From contig JAESPV010000010.1 in assembly GCA_016765495.1 (NCBI GenBank), positions 46,624 through 100,000 of the forward strand: a stretch of 53,377 nucleotides of DNA. The letters run 5' to 3'. Shown piece by piece: positions 6,354-16,360 of the stretch. Position numbers and translations under genes: made by a program. This stretch comes from Desulfocapsa sp. (GTDB taxonomy: Bacteria; Desulfobacterota; Desulfobulbia; Desulfobulbales; Desulfocapsaceae). The notes below the pieces were generated by a model that had not been told where the DNA came from, searched no databases, and saw only the letters and a list, made by a program, of their open reading frames with translations. Position 1 is the first letter of the stretch. Each line of letters starts with the position of its first letter.

Positions 6354-7789
6354 TGGAACTGCTCACCGAATTAAACCACGCACCGAAAAGCATTGATCAC
6401 ATCCATATCATGGGAATATGTGGCACGGGCATGGCAGCCCTTGCCGGGATGTTAAAAAACTCCGGATATACAATCACCGGTTCCGACAAAGCAGTCTATC
6501 CACCTATGTCTCTTTTTCTGGAAGAAATTGGTATTAAGGTATGTGATGGGTACGATGCACAAAACCTGGAACCTCGCCCTGATCTTGTCATTGTGGGAAA
6601 TGTCATTACCAGAATTAATTCCGAGGCACAGGCCTTAGCTGAAGCCAAAATCCCATATCTTTCTTTCCCGCAGGCTCTTGCTCACTTTTTCATACAATCG
6701 CGAACTTCTCTTGTAATCACTGGAACCCACGGCAAAACCACAACTTCATCAATTCTCGCCTCATGCCTCAACAGAGCAGAACTCGACCCCACTTTCATGA
6801 TCGGTGGAATAGTGCGAGATTTTGACGCAAACTTTCGCATAGGCCATGGGAAACATTTTGTTTCTGAAGGGGACGAGTATGACACCGCTTTTTTTGACAA
6901 GGAATCAAAATTCCTCCACTATCGCCCGGATATTGCAATCATCACTTCAGTGGAATTTGATCATGCTGATATCTTTGATGATCTTGATGCAATCAAACGA
7001 TCTTTCAAGAAGTTTGTTTCACTGCTCCCAGAGGATGGGCTAATTATTGCTCACCTTGATGATCCAAACGTTGCTGAAGTTGTGCAGGGTGCCCCTTGTG
7101 AAGTACAGGGATACGGACACAGCAGTACGCTGGACTGGTCACTGTATGATGTGCGTGCAGATGGTGGGATGACTCATTTTAAAGTAAGGCAGCGTGGCAA
7201 AGAATGGGCAGAGCTTGCAGTACAATTACCCGGAACGCATAATTGCTTAAACTCTCTCGCTGTTGCTGCAGTATTACACCGCATAGGTGTTGCTCCCAAA
7301 GTTATCAATGAAGGTTTGAGCAACTTTGGCGGCATTAAACGGCGTCAGGAAGTACGTGGTATTGTGAACAAAGTAACCGTTATAGACGACTTTGCCCATC
7401 ATCCCACTGCTGTCAAAGAAACATTAAAAGCACTAAAAGATGCCTATGCCGGACAACGCCTGATAACTGTTTTTGAACCACGCACCAATTCATCACGACG
7501 TTCCATTTTCCAAAAAGATTACATCAGCTGCTTTGACTCGTCCGAACGGACCTTTATTCGTGAACCGGTTCCCCTGGATAATGTGGCTTCAGATGAGTTG
7601 TTCTCTTCGAGAAAACTTGCCATGGATCTTAACAAACGTGGACTCCATGCTGAATCCTGCCCGGACACCGATACTATTTTGACTAAGTTGCTTCCAATTC
7701 TCCAGGAAAACGATGTGGTGGCCATTCTGTCCAACGGTGGTTTTGATAATATACATGTGAGACTCCTGGAAAAGCTGCAAGTTATTTAA
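6353..7789 (+). CDS. mpl: UDP-MurNAc:tripeptide ligase Mpl (murein recycling)
   Basis: Ligates recycled L-Ala-D-Glu-meso-DAP to UDP-MurNAc in the cytoplasm, saving de novo stem-peptide synthesis. The 478-residue length fits. N-terminal Rossmann-type domain IHIMGICGTGMAALAGML (about residues 17-34), ATP loop GTHGKTTTSSILA (about 123-135), GDEYDTAFFD and SVEFDHADIF in the central domain, and DDFAHHPTA in the C-terminal domain. The GDEYDTAFFDK phrase and early DHIHIMGICGTGMAALAG favour Mpl over MurC. Coupled to the 53-residue ORF upstream; followed by a bidirectional terminator. Confidence 0.9.
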   Translation: MELLTELNHAPKSIDHIHIMGICGTGMAALAGMLKNSGYTITGSDKAVYPPMSLFLEEIGIKVCDGYDAQNLEPRPDLVIVGNVITRINSEAQALAEAKIPYLSFPQALAHFFIQSRTSLVITGTHGKTTTSSILASCLNRAELDPTFMIGGIVRDFDANFRIGHGKHFVSEGDEYDTAFFDKESKFLHYRPDIAIITSVEFDHADIFDDLDAIKRSFKKFVSLLPEDGLIIAHLDDPNVAEVVQGAPCEVQGYGHSSTLDWSLYDVRADGGMTHFKVRQRGKEWAELAVQLPGTHNCLNSLAVAAVLHRIGVAPKVINEGLSNFGGIKRRQEVRGIVNKVTVIDDFAHHPTAVKETLKALKDAYAGQRLITVFEPRTNSSRRSIFQKDYISCFDSSERTFIREPVPLDNVASDELFSSRKLAMDLNKRGLHAESCPDTDTILTKLLPILQENDVVAILSNGGFDNIHVRLLEKLQVI

Positions 7790-7895
7790 GATCTGGAAAC
7801 TATTAGCTGCTGTTAAAAAATAACGCAAATATTCGGATTAGCCTCGGAAACAGCCCAAAGCACTGAATTATAAATGCTTGTATCTTTAATAAGAA

Positions 7896-7934
7896 AAGAC
7901 GGCATGAGAAAAATCTCAAACCGTCTTTTTTTTT
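7896..7934. terminator. terminator between mpl and the Hpt gene
   Basis: AAGACGG / CCGTCTT stem with an inner GAGA/TCTC pairing, followed by nine T on the plus strand (7926-7934); A residues on the left side let it serve the minus-strand gene too. It lies between convergent genes. Confidence 0.85.
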
Positions 7935-7958
7935 CAGGGTACCCTGCCTGCTTATATT

Positions 7959-8288
7959 TTACAGAATTTCTTTTAAGTGCTCTTTAAGTTCCATCGTAAG
8001 CTCAAAGTAATCAATTCCCTGATTATTTGCATTTCCTTCAGTTTCAATACGCTGGGCAATTTCAGCTATATCTTCAAGCCCAAGGTTTAACAACGCCCCT
8101 TTGAACTTATGGGCGACCGTGGTAATTCCTTGAATTTCACCGTTCTCCACACTCTTTTCCAACTCTTTCATATGACTCTGCAACGTTTGTAAAAATATTG
8201 GTAACATGGACAGAACCTTATCATTTGGTAATACATATTGGTCACAGATATGTTTTTTTACTCGATCAGACAATGATAAATAGGTCAT
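7959..8288 (-). CDS. histidine phosphotransfer (Hpt) domain protein
   Basis: A 109-residue single-domain Hpt protein. The phosphorylatable His is in AHKFKGALLNLG (His about residue 60), in the middle of an all-helical sequence. It would relay phosphate between a hybrid histidine kinase and a response regulator in the cytoplasm. No kinase or regulator is adjacent, so the pathway is not known. No strong ribosome-binding site precedes the ATG at 8288. Confidence 0.85.
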   Translation of the reverse strand: MTYLSLSDRVKKHICDQYVLPNDKVLSMLPIFLQTLQSHMKELEKSVENGEIQGITTVAHKFKGALLNLGLEDIAEIAQRIETEGNANNQGIDYFELTMELKEHLKEIL

Positions 8289-8537
8289 ATGCGTTGTATC
8301 CGGAAATAGCCCGTTAGGGGTTTATATCGTATTGCTTTACTTCATAAAAGCTGTAATATACAAAAAAAAACTAAATTTCCATGAAACATAAATGGTTAAT
8401 GGAAGCACCAAGGACTTATAATAATACTGGCTTGCCCACTGTTCACCAGTGTTAGACGATTCTTTTCTATGGTATACGAATAATAGGATTATTTAAAAGT
8501 AAAAAATCAAACCGCATACCCTATAAGTACATAATTA

Positions 8538-9941
8538 TTGAGAATGAACCCACTGCTGAAACGCATACATCATATCATTGTCTCCTCCTCTCTACTATCA
8601 GATGAATCATCACTCATCATCGGAGTCTCAGGAGGCGCTGATTCCATAGCTCTACTGCATATCCTCTCTATACTGTTTCCTGCCACCAGACGGATTGTTG
8701 TATACGTGGATCATGGTTTACGCCCGAATGAAACTGATGCTGAAAAAAAAATGGTCCAAGAGCAGGCTGGAATCTGTTGTGCTGATTTTGAAACAGTAGC
8801 AGTTGATGTGCAAGGTGAGAAGGACAAAAATAAGTGTTCTCTTGAGGAAGCCGCACGAACTCTTCGCTACCGTGCATTTGAAGATATTCGCATCAAACAC
8901 AAAGCCACCACTATTGCAGTCGGACACACCGCCAATGATCAAGCCGAGGAAGTTCTCCTGAGGTTAATTCGCGGAAGTGGAAGTGCAGGGCTTAGTGGAA
9001 TGAACCAACTGCGTGGCCACATTATCCGGCCTTTACTTCATGAAACAAAAAAGACGTTACTTCACTACCTCCAGGAACAGCACATTCCATTTTGTCAGGA
9101 TAGTTCTAACTTTGATACACGCTTTCTGCGAAATAAAATCCGCCTCGAACTGCTGCCAATCCTTGAACGTGATTATAATGCATCGATGCAACAAACTCTG
9201 TTGCAGACTGCCGCAGTTTTAAGCGATGAAGACAGCCTGCTTACTCAATTAACAGAAGCAATTCTCCCAGAAGTTCTCCAGAAAGAACCTGGAAAAATAA
9301 CACTATCACTCCCACTCTTCACAGAGCAGCCGGTGGCCATCCAGCGAAGAGTATTAGATAATATCTGCTGGACACTCCATTCGAAGCCATCATTTAAAAA
9401 AATTCAAAGTCTGCTAAAACTTGCTGCGACCAATGAACAAAAAGAGATCCACCTCACAGATGGGCTACGAGCTGTGAAACACAAAGATACCATTCTCTTT
9501 CATCGGCCTTCCAGTAAAAAAGGATATCGGGGCCCGGGAGTTGTCCACAAAACGTTTTCGCCCGTTAGTATTCCCAGTCCAGGAATCTATCCTGTGCCAG
9601 GGCTTGCCCATACATTGTCTATTACAAAACTTGCCTTCTCCCCTGATCTGCTAAAATCTCCGGGAACAGTATTTGTGGTGGATGCCAATGCAATCAAGTT
9701 TCCACTGTATCTTCGTCAAATCAGGGCCGGTGAGTCTTTTCATCCACTGGGAGCACCTGGCAGAAAAAAAATTGCGCGGTTCCTGTCAGATCAGAAAATT
9801 CCCACCATGGAACGAAATAATTATCCCCTTCTGCTTTCCGGGGAAAAGAATGTCGCTCTGGCAGGCATTCGCATCGACCACGAATTTCGGATAACCCAAA
9901 CCACAAGCCAGGTACTCCTTTTACAATGGCAGAAAAGCTGA
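8538..9941 (+). CDS. tilS: tRNA(Ile)-lysidine synthase TilS
   Basis: Converts C34 of tRNA-Ile(CAU) to lysidine using ATP and lysine, so that the tRNA reads AUA. N-type ATP-pyrophosphatase loop SGGADSIALL is at about residues 31-40; VDHGLRP and HTANDQAEEVLLRLIRGSG follow, both family hallmarks. The 467-residue length and the C-terminal domain with GAPGRKKIARFLSDQKIP indicate the long form. The frame opens with TTG at 8538; an ATG at 8544 is an equally plausible start and neither has a clear binding site. Overlaps the next gene by 16 bases. Confidence 0.9.
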   Translation: MRMNPLLKRIHHIIVSSSLLSDESSLIIGVSGGADSIALLHILSILFPATRRIVVYVDHGLRPNETDAEKKMVQEQAGICCADFETVAVDVQGEKDKNKCSLEEAARTLRYRAFEDIRIKHKATTIAVGHTANDQAEEVLLRLIRGSGSAGLSGMNQLRGHIIRPLLHETKKTLLHYLQEQHIPFCQDSSNFDTRFLRNKIRLELLPILERDYNASMQQTLLQTAAVLSDEDSLLTQLTEAILPEVLQKEPGKITLSLPLFTEQPVAIQRRVLDNICWTLHSKPSFKKIQSLLKLAATNEQKEIHLTDGLRAVKHKDTILFHRPSSKKGYRGPGVVHKTFSPVSIPSPGIYPVPGLAHTLSITKLAFSPDLLKSPGTVFVVDANAIKFPLYLRQIRAGESFHPLGAPGRKKIARFLSDQKIPTMERNNYPLLLSGEKNVALAGIRIDHEFRITQTTSQVLLLQWQKS

Positions 9942-10576
9942 TATTCACCAGACATAAGAACAATGACCCAGACTGTTCCCTGCAAAGCATTGATTCCAGC
10001 AAAAATGATCAGCATTGCCTCATTGCCTGCCCTATTTTTCGCAAGGAACTCGAACATGCCTTAACTGAGTTAAACCTCAGCCCCCGCATTCATTATATGC
10101 ACTACACCATCCATAACAGTCCAATAAAAATGGAAGAAGAACTGCAATCAGGTGTTAAGCAGGCAACAACAACAGGAACTGAAGCCCGATTTCTTGTTGG
10201 TAAACACTGCAAGGGAACACGTGACATTGGCGAGATAGTGGACAGCTGTGGTGGAAAGATTCCTCAAGCCAGAAATTGTATCGATATGTTGATTGGCACA
10301 GAGTTTGCCAATACATTACAGCAAAATCGTACCTCACTCATGACTCCTGCCTGGATCAGCATGATTAACCAATCCATCAAAGACGGTCAATGGACTGTCA
10401 CAGATGCACGTTTGGCCCTGGGTTGGTATAATAAGATTTTGCTTCTGGATACTGGAGTGGATGCCTTAAGTGATGAACAGATCATGGAATTCTATGACCT
10501 GATTCAAGTGGAGATTGAGATTCTCCCTGTTACGCTGGATCATTTCCAGGGACTACTGAAGGATCTTCTCCAATGA
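9926..10576 (+). CDS. DUF1638-like protein
   Basis: A 216-residue cytoplasmic protein resembling DUF1638, a family of unknown function found mainly in methanogens and deltaproteobacteria. Features: CLIACPIFRKELEHAL near residue 30, VGKHCKGTRDIGEIV in the middle, then a Cys-containing NCIDMLIGTE segment; the conserved Cys residues could bind a cofactor or metal. It overlaps the tilS end by 16 bases, so it is probably co-transcribed, and it converges on selB. Function not assigned. Confidence 0.7.
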   Translation: MAEKLIFTRHKNNDPDCSLQSIDSSKNDQHCLIACPIFRKELEHALTELNLSPRIHYMHYTIHNSPIKMEEELQSGVKQATTTGTEARFLVGKHCKGTRDIGEIVDSCGGKIPQARNCIDMLIGTEFANTLQQNRTSLMTPAWISMINQSIKDGQWTVTDARLALGWYNKILLLDTGVDALSDEQIMEFYDLIQVEIEILPVTLDHFQGLLKDLLQ

Positions 10577-10639
10577 AATGAAACAAAAGCAACCTCTACA
10601 TTCTCCCCGCATACAAAAATTGCAGCAGACACTTCCCGA

Positions 10640-12574
10640 TCACGACGCTTGTTTTCTCAGTATTCGCAAGTCACCGACTCGGATAGTCAGCTTAATCCGA
10701 TCGAAGTACTCCAAAAGAGGAATAGAAAATTTTCTGGTAAGTCCTGTCAGGCTCTTAAATCGTGGCGCATCAATCTCACCTTCTTTAACTATAAAAGCTG
10801 TAACTTTTTCCTGTAAATCTGCAATGGCATTTGCGTCGTAGTAGAGGCTTTCACTTACTTTCACCAATTTTTCTTCACGCAGGAGCAGGGAGAACACCTC
10901 CTTCACCAGAGACTCCGGATACTCACTGAACTGCTCCATGGATTCACGCATGGTTGGAGTCTTTAACCCTTTATCGCTGTACCAGGATTCAAGATCTTTC
11001 TGAAGTTTTTTCTCATCCGCCTGAAGAGCAACCTGATGAGTGACCAGACGTACTGCCGAATCTTCCTGTACGACCTGCTCTTTTTTGAGCAATTCTGCAA
11101 GACAAAAATGGAAAACCTTTTGATCTACATTTCTGCCCAGTCCCGAGCGCAGCTCTTCCTTGGACAGGCCAATCTGCAGAGGATATGCCGCATGATATTT
11201 TTTAAGATCTGCAAGCATTGATTGCTCGACGGTATCACTTACACTTTTAATGAGATAGCGCTGGGTCGTTGAATCAACAACTACAATCTTTCTTGAAGAA
11301 AGCGGTGCTGCAATGATTTTTTTCAGTTGTTTACCGAATGTTCCAAGACGTACAGCAAGTTCATCAAAGGTAAGTCCAAGTGTGTTGCGTTCCCTTAGAA
11401 ACAAAAGGATTTTTTCCTCCACATTGTCACTAAAGAGAATATCAAAGGTTGCTTCGTTTTTCCTGCGATCACTATCATTCAACCGTTTACGCTTACGGGG
11501 CGGCATATTTCCCAGTACCTCACCACCACCAATGGTGGCAACCGGAGAATAAGAGCGAACCACATAGCGATCACCCGGCCACACGGCGACAGGCTCCTCA
11601 AGAAGAATTTGAACGCCTGCTGTTTCTCCTGGTTGTAACAAATCACGATCAAGTAAAGAAATCCTGCCCATGATCTCAGCGGTGCCAAGATGAACTCGAA
11701 CCCGTGCACGATGTTTCAGAGCTTTTTTATTCGATGCAACATAGAGAAAATCACAATCCAGCATGTATCCAGGCAGCAAACTACCAGGAGTTGCGGCGAC
11801 CATGCCTCGCCTTATTGCGGCGGTATCCACACCCTGGAGATTAATAGCCGTTCTGTGTCCAGCCTCAACTGTTTCAACATCGGAAGAATGTACCTGAATG
11901 CCACGAACTTTAGCAATCATATCTTCAGGATAAAAACAGAGTTCATCCCCTATGCCAACACGTCCTGACATGGAAGTACCGGTGATCACAGAACCAAAAC
12001 CCTTTATGGCAAAGATCCGATCAACGGGGAGACGAAAGGGACCAAAGACTTCAGCAAATTGCCGGGAAGAAACAAACGAATCGAGAAGATCACGTACTTT
12101 ATCAATCCCCTCGCCACTGATTGATGAGACATGGACAAGGGGTGCATCTTCAAGAAAACTGCCTTCGCAATACTCCCGAACCTCTTCAGTGACCATCTCC
12201 AGCCACTCCTCATCCACCATATCTTTTTTGGTGATAATGATGATTCCCTGCTTCACACCAAGCAGGCGACAGATTTCAAAATGTTCCTCAGTCTGCGGCA
12301 TGATCCCTTCATCGGCTGCAATGATAAAGGCGACCATGTCCATACCGGCAACACCCGCAACCATGTTTTTGACAAATTTTTCATGACCAGGTACATCAAC
12401 AATACCAAGACGATGTCCGCAGGGAAGATCCAGATAGGCAAAACCCAGCTCAATGGTTATTCCGCGCCTCTTTTCCTCCTTGAGCCTGTCGGTCTCAATG
12501 CCGGTGAGCGCACGAACAAAACTGGTTTTGCCATGATCAACATGGCCTGCGGTGCCTAATACTATTTCGCGCAT
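10640..12574 (-). CDS. selB: selenocysteine-specific elongation factor SelB
   Basis: Delivers Sec-tRNA(Sec) to ribosomes paused at UGA codons with a SECIS hairpin. The 644-residue protein has the EF-Tu-like GTPase at the N terminus (GHVDHGKTS at about 10-18, [16 protein letters not shown]), beta-barrel domains, and the C-terminal winged-helix repeats that bind SECIS RNA, ending [12 protein letters not shown]. It starts 7 bases after the stop of the metallo-hydrolase gene, so the two are probably one operon. selA, selD and selC are not in the window and no clear selenoprotein is seen here. Confidence 0.93.
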   Translation of the reverse strand: MREIVLGTAGHVDHGKTSFVRALTGIETDRLKEEKRRGITIELGFAYLDLPCGHRLGIVDVPGHEKFVKNMVAGVAGMDMVAFIIAADEGIMPQTEEHFEICRLLGVKQGIIIITKKDMVDEEWLEMVTEEVREYCEGSFLEDAPLVHVSSISGEGIDKVRDLLDSFVSSRQFAEVFGPFRLPVDRIFAIKGFGSVITGTSMSGRVGIGDELCFYPEDMIAKVRGIQVHSSDVETVEAGHRTAINLQGVDTAAIRRGMVAATPGSLLPGYMLDCDFLYVASNKKALKHRARVRVHLGTAEIMGRISLLDRDLLQPGETAGVQILLEEPVAVWPGDRYVVRSYSPVATIGGGEVLGNMPPRKRKRLNDSDRRKNEATFDILFSDNVEEKILLFLRERNTLGLTFDELAVRLGTFGKQLKKIIAAPLSSRKIVVVDSTTQRYLIKSVSDTVEQSMLADLKKYHAAYPLQIGLSKEELRSGLGRNVDQKVFHFCLAELLKKEQVVQEDSAVRLVTHQVALQADEKKLQKDLESWYSDKGLKTPTMRESMEQFSEYPESLVKEVFSLLLREEKLVKVSESLYYDANAIADLQEKVTAFIVKEGEIDAPRFKSLTGLTRKFSIPLLEYFDRIKLTIRVGDLRILRKQAS

Positions 12575-12581
12575 AGAAAAA

Positions 12582-13211
12582 TTACATCAAATAGGGATTG
12601 GAACGGGACTCTTCTTCAATTGTGGAGCGACTACCGCCATAACCATGCCCCGGCCAGACAACGGTCTCAGGAGGCAGGATTAAAAGTTTTTCCTTGATAG
12701 CCGTGATTAATTCTTCATGAGAGCCACCGGGAAAATCAGTCCTGCCAATGCCCCCGACAAACAGAGAATCTCCGGTAATCAGATCAGGAGCACAGTACAA
12801 ACACATTCCGCCTGGAGTATGTCCTGGAGTATGAATCACCAGTAACTCTTCTTCACCAATACGAATAATATCTCCGTCTTTCACTTTGCGATCAACGGGA
12901 GGCGAAGCCTCAAGACCAAGCATGGAAAAATAGTTTTGTGTTTCAGGTTTGGCGAAAAATTCGGCATCAGCTTCGTGCATAATAATATCAGCACCACTGG
13001 CTTCTTTCAGTATTCTATTACCGCAAACATGATCAGGATGACCATGGGTAGCAATGATACTATCGATGGTAAGCCCTGAATCCTTCACTTCCTGCAGGAT
13101 CTTGTCTTCATCCCCACCGGGATCAATCACAGCACACAGGGAAGTTTTGGAGCAGCCAACGATATAACAACACACGCCCATCGATCCAACAGTAATTTGT
13201 TTTAGAAACAT
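12582..13211 (-). CDS. metallo-beta-lactamase-fold hydrolase (glyoxalase II-like)
   Basis: About 209 residues with the complete zinc set: THGHPDHVCG (HxHxDH), HTPGHTPGG, a bridging Asp in TGDSLF, and the late His of WPGHGYGG. The compact length and GRTDFPGG phrase are typical of YcbL-like hydroxyacylglutathione hydrolase homologues that need no separate glutathione-binding domain. Probable role is thioester hydrolysis in methylglyoxal detoxification or similar; the substrate is not certain. I chose the ATG at 13211; a TTG at 13223 would add four residues. Lies 7 bases upstream of selB. Confidence 0.85.
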   Translation of the reverse strand: MFLKQITVGSMGVCCYIVGCSKTSLCAVIDPGGDEDKILQEVKDSGLTIDSIIATHGHPDHVCGNRILKEASGADIIMHEADAEFFAKPETQNYFSMLGLEASPPVDRKVKDGDIIRIGEEELLVIHTPGHTPGGMCLYCAPDLITGDSLFVGGIGRTDFPGGSHEELITAIKEKLLILPPETVVWPGHGYGGSRSTIEEESRSNPYLM

Positions 13212-13301
13212 AGCTTTTAGCAAAAAAGAGGGTAAAGGCTGAAGACCGTAGGAACACTAATCATATAAAGCGCACTCCTTCGAATCTTCTGCCAGAAAAG
13301 T

Positions 13302-13368
13302 TTAGGAACGGGAACAAAATAAGTTGGACATATTGCAGATGTTCAAGTTATTTCTTTCCCGTTCCTAA
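13302..13368. repeat. long imperfect hairpin, copy A of a dispersed repeat
   Basis: A 13-bp perfect outer inverted repeat (TTAGGAACGGGAA / complement) continues inward as about 30-bp arms with a few mismatches around a short ATTGCAG loop. Sequence and layout resemble the element at 26221-26269. It sits downstream of the mrp gene and could also act as its terminator. Confidence 0.6.
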
Positions 13369-13415
13369 GCGGTGGTTCATACGTACATGCTCGTACCGAT
13401 GAACCTTTTACTGAA

Positions 13416-14399
13416 TCAGCAATCGCAGGTATCAGGATTACAACTCCCGGCACAACCACAATCAGAAGAACTGGAATCAGTCGATGCCATATTCAACGTT
13501 TTGGGAGCCATAACTGGTGGCAAGCGAAGTTCAACAGAATCCACAATTTTGGAAAAAGCCGCAGTTGCGGGACTGTCTGCATCTGAAGAAAGGTACGGGA
13601 CACCATCATCACCGGCAATGACAACCTTTGGATCCATGGGCACGGCACCAAGAAATGGAAGATCAAAATCACGGGCAAGTTCTTCGCCGCCGCCAGTCTT
13701 AAAGATATCAATTGTTGCATTACATTCGGGACAGACAAAACCGGACATATTTTCAACAATACCCACAACCTCGATCTCAACAGTTCTGCAGAAATTCAGG
13801 GACTTGCGAACATCAGCAAGTGCTACTTTTTGCGGAGTGGTCACAACAAGTGCTTTTACATTTGGAATGGTCTGAGCAACGGACAGCGGCTCATCACCAG
13901 TACCCGGAGGAGCATCAATAATAAGATAGTCAAGCTCGCCCCAATCCATATCGGAAACAAACTGACGAATAGCCTGAATTTTAAGAGGGCCACGCCAGAT
14001 AATGGCCTCGTCCCGATCTTTCATCATATATTCCAGGGATACAACTTTCAGATTATCATTGTATTTGAGGGGTGCCACAAGATCATTGGGATTTGCCGGT
14101 GCATCAAGATTTCCTTTCAGATTGAGCATACGGATAACATCGGGACCATGGAGATCAACATCCATCAGGCCAACTTGATGGCCTTTGGCTGCCAGACTAA
14201 GAGCCAGGTTGACAGAGACTGTTGATTTTCCAACTCCGCCTTTTCCGCTCATTACCAGAATTTTATTTTTAATCTTCCCAAGAGACCGGGTAATAGCATT
14301 GTCCTGCTGTGCCATCTGGGCCTGTTGAGCTTCCTGAGTATTACCACCGCAGGAACTGCCGCTACTGCAGGAACTACTTGAATCACATGAACTAGACAT
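13416..14399 (-). CDS. Mrp/ApbC-type Fe-S cluster carrier ATPase with Cys-rich tails
   Basis: P-loop ATPase of the Mrp/NBP35 family that carries and transfers iron-sulfur clusters in the cytoplasm. Deviant Walker A GKGGVGKST (about residues 52-60), DVDLHGPD, IDAPPGTGD and the cluster-binding CPEC pair in MSGFVCPEC (Cys about 223 and 226) are intact. Two additions are notable: a Ser/Cys-rich N terminus (Cys at about 5, 11 and 17) and a C-terminal Cys cluster (CGCAGSC...TCDC). AGGAGG lies 5 bases before the ATG. It stands alone between two hairpins, with selB and its partner downstream on the same strand. Confidence 0.9.
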   Translation of the reverse strand: MSSSCDSSSSCSSGSSCGGNTQEAQQAQMAQQDNAITRSLGKIKNKILVMSGKGGVGKSTVSVNLALSLAAKGHQVGLMDVDLHGPDVIRMLNLKGNLDAPANPNDLVAPLKYNDNLKVVSLEYMMKDRDEAIIWRGPLKIQAIRQFVSDMDWGELDYLIIDAPPGTGDEPLSVAQTIPNVKALVVTTPQKVALADVRKSLNFCRTVEIEVVGIVENMSGFVCPECNATIDIFKTGGGEELARDFDLPFLGAVPMDPKVVIAGDDGVPYLSSDADSPATAAFSKIVDSVELRLPPVMAPKTLNMASTDSSSSDCGCAGSCNPDTCDC

Positions 14400-14618
14400 A
14401 ACATCCTCCTGTTACAATATATAAAAGTTACAAAAAAGTACTCATTCGTTTAGATGGAAGTCAGGCCACCTGAAGAGTTACCAACAAAGGCCTTAACGGT
14501 GCTCCCAACCAAGGCATACAATAACGCTGTTCCCTGGAAAAGCAAATTAATTCCCCCCCATGAGTCATTGATCTTTATATATCATAAATGGTGGTTACAA
14601 CTTCTGTCTGTTTTGAAG

Positions 14619-14652
14619 GGACAGATTTATTTTCCGTTAAATAAATCTGTCC
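14619..14652 (-). terminator. hairpin downstream of glpK, possible end of the glp transcript
   Basis: A 14-bp perfect stem (GGACAGATTTATTT / complement) with a 6-base loop, 37 bases past the glpK stop. There is no T-run after it on the minus strand, so termination is plausible rather than certain. The rest of 14400-14688 shows no gene. Confidence 0.45.
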
Positions 14653-14688
14653 ACTCTTGCCATGCCACCTCATATTACAAAAGTACAC

Positions 14689-16179
14689 TCAACGCGTACT
14701 TAATGTTCTTGAAACAGCATCCAGCCAGCCGCTATATTTTCTGGCTCGCAACTCTTCATCCAAAGATGGCGTAAAACGTTTATCACGTTGCCATCTTTCA
14801 CTAAATTTCTCAGGTACAGGAAAAATCCCCTCATAAAGCCCGGCAAGGTATGCTGCTCCCACTGCTGTTGTTTCAAGAACTTTTGGCCGATCCACCGGAG
14901 CATCAAGAATGTCAGCCAGAAACTGCATAGTGTAATTTGAGGCGACCATACCACCATCTACCCGCAGTACAGTATCCCCAGTCGTTGTGACATCGCCACG
15001 CATTGCATCAAGAAGATCCTTTGTCTGGTAGCAGACAGACTCAAGTGCAGCCCGTGACAGTTCCGCAGGGCCAGTGGCTCTTGTGATACCAAATATTGCT
15101 CCCCTGGCATCGGGGTCCCAATGTGGTGCCCCAAGCCCTGTAAAAGCAGGAACCAAAAAGACATCCTGATTTACATCTGCCTGTCGAGCAAGTTTGCCAA
15201 TATCCGATGCTGTTTCAATGAGTCCCATCGTATCCCGCATCCATTGAACAGCTGCCCCTGCAACAAAAATCGATCCTTCGAGGGCATAGGTCGTAACTCC
15301 GTTTAATCTATATCCAATGGTTGTGAGTAGTTTATTGTTCGATGCAACGGCCTCTCTGCCAGTATTAAGAACAATAAAACAACCAGTGCCGTACGTTGAT
15401 TTAATCATCCCGGGATGAAAACAAGCCTGCCCCACAAGAGCTGCCTGTTGATCGCCCGCAATACCTCGTATCGGGACCTGGGCACCAAGAAGGGATCTTT
15501 CACATAGACCAAAGTCGGCAGAGGAATCTTTTACCACTGGCAATAGAGCTTCCGGGATATCAAGAAGCTGCAGGATTTCCTTGTCCCAAATATTCTCGTG
15601 AATGTTGTAAAGCATGGTACGGGAAGCATTTGTTGCATCTGTTGCATGCTGTTTTCCGCCGGTCAAGCGCCAGAGAAGAAACGTGTCGATGGTTCCAAAA
15701 GCTAGTTTTCCGGCCTGGGCTCTCTCTTTTGCACCTTCTACATTATCCAGTATCCATTTAATTTTAGTTCCTGAAAAATAAGAATCGAGTAGAAGACCGG
15801 TCTTTGAGGTGATCATCTGATCATGTCCGTCTTTGCTGAGTTCCCTGCAAAAATCGGCGGTTCTACGATCCTGCCATACAATGGCTTTATGAATTGTTTT
15901 CCCCGTTGCTTTGTCCCAGATGATTGTTGTTTCTCTCTGATTAGTAATGCCTATTGCTGCGATATCAGAGGCAGAGAGCACAGCCTTTTTCAGTGCCAGT
16001 CTGCAGGTTGCAAGCGTTGTAGACCAGATTTCTTCAGGGTCATGCTCAACCCAACCGGATCGCGGAAAAAATTGTTCAATTTCCTGCTGTGCCTGTGCAA
16101 TTATTTCAAGTTGATCATTGAAGATAATCGCTCGGCTGGAGGTCGTCCCTTGATCAATTGCGAGTATATGCGTGGACAT
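14689..16179 (-). CDS. glpK: glycerol kinase
   Basis: Phosphorylates glycerol to glycerol 3-phosphate with ATP. Length 496 residues, as expected for FGGY kinases of this group. [14 protein letters not shown] at residues 8-21 binds [29 protein letters not shown], and the C-terminal [10 protein letters not shown] region match GlpK closely. GGAG stands 8 bases before the ATG. Last gene of the glp cluster, separated from glpV by a terminator (16259-16302), so its expression may rely on read-through or its own promoter in the 181-bp gap. Confidence 0.95.
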   Translation of the reverse strand: MSTHILAIDQGTTSSRAIIFNDQLEIIAQAQQEIEQFFPRSGWVEHDPEEIWSTTLATCRLALKKAVLSASDIAAIGITNQRETTIIWDKATGKTIHKAIVWQDRRTADFCRELSKDGHDQMITSKTGLLLDSYFSGTKIKWILDNVEGAKERAQAGKLAFGTIDTFLLWRLTGGKQHATDATNASRTMLYNIHENIWDKEILQLLDIPEALLPVVKDSSADFGLCERSLLGAQVPIRGIAGDQQAALVGQACFHPGMIKSTYGTGCFIVLNTGREAVASNNKLLTTIGYRLNGVTTYALEGSIFVAGAAVQWMRDTMGLIETASDIGKLARQADVNQDVFLVPAFTGLGAPHWDPDARGAIFGITRATGPAELSRAALESVCYQTKDLLDAMRGDVTTTGDTVLRVDGGMVASNYTMQFLADILDAPVDRPKVLETTAVGAAYLAGLYEGIFPVPEKFSERWQRDKRFTPSLDEELRARKYSGWLDAVSRTLSTR

Positions 16180-16258
16180 TGTGCTTCTCCTTGAGTAAAG
16201 GCTCCGGCAACTGGTGTTTATTGTGATAAATTCTATTGTTGAAAGAGACGCAGAACTT

Positions 16259-16302
16259 AAAAAAAAAGCAACAGGTGGCGACCGGAATCGTCAACCTGTT
16301 GC
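16259..16302 (-). terminator. intrinsic terminator after glpV
   Basis: GCAACAGGT / ACCTGTTGC stem (9 bp) followed on the minus strand by nine T. Lies between glpV and glpK and should lower transcription into glpK. Confidence 0.85.
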
Positions 16303-16360
16303 TCGTGATCTGAATGTGACCACTACTGCGAACCGCTATGATCACACATGGTGCAGCTGG

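Noticed and set aside
13374..13418. TGA at the end of the Mrp gene as selenocysteine (TCDC-TGA, selB is nearby)
   Set aside because: Only about 12 codons follow before the next stop, there is no convincing SECIS hairpin after the TGA, and Mrp homologues are complete without an extension.
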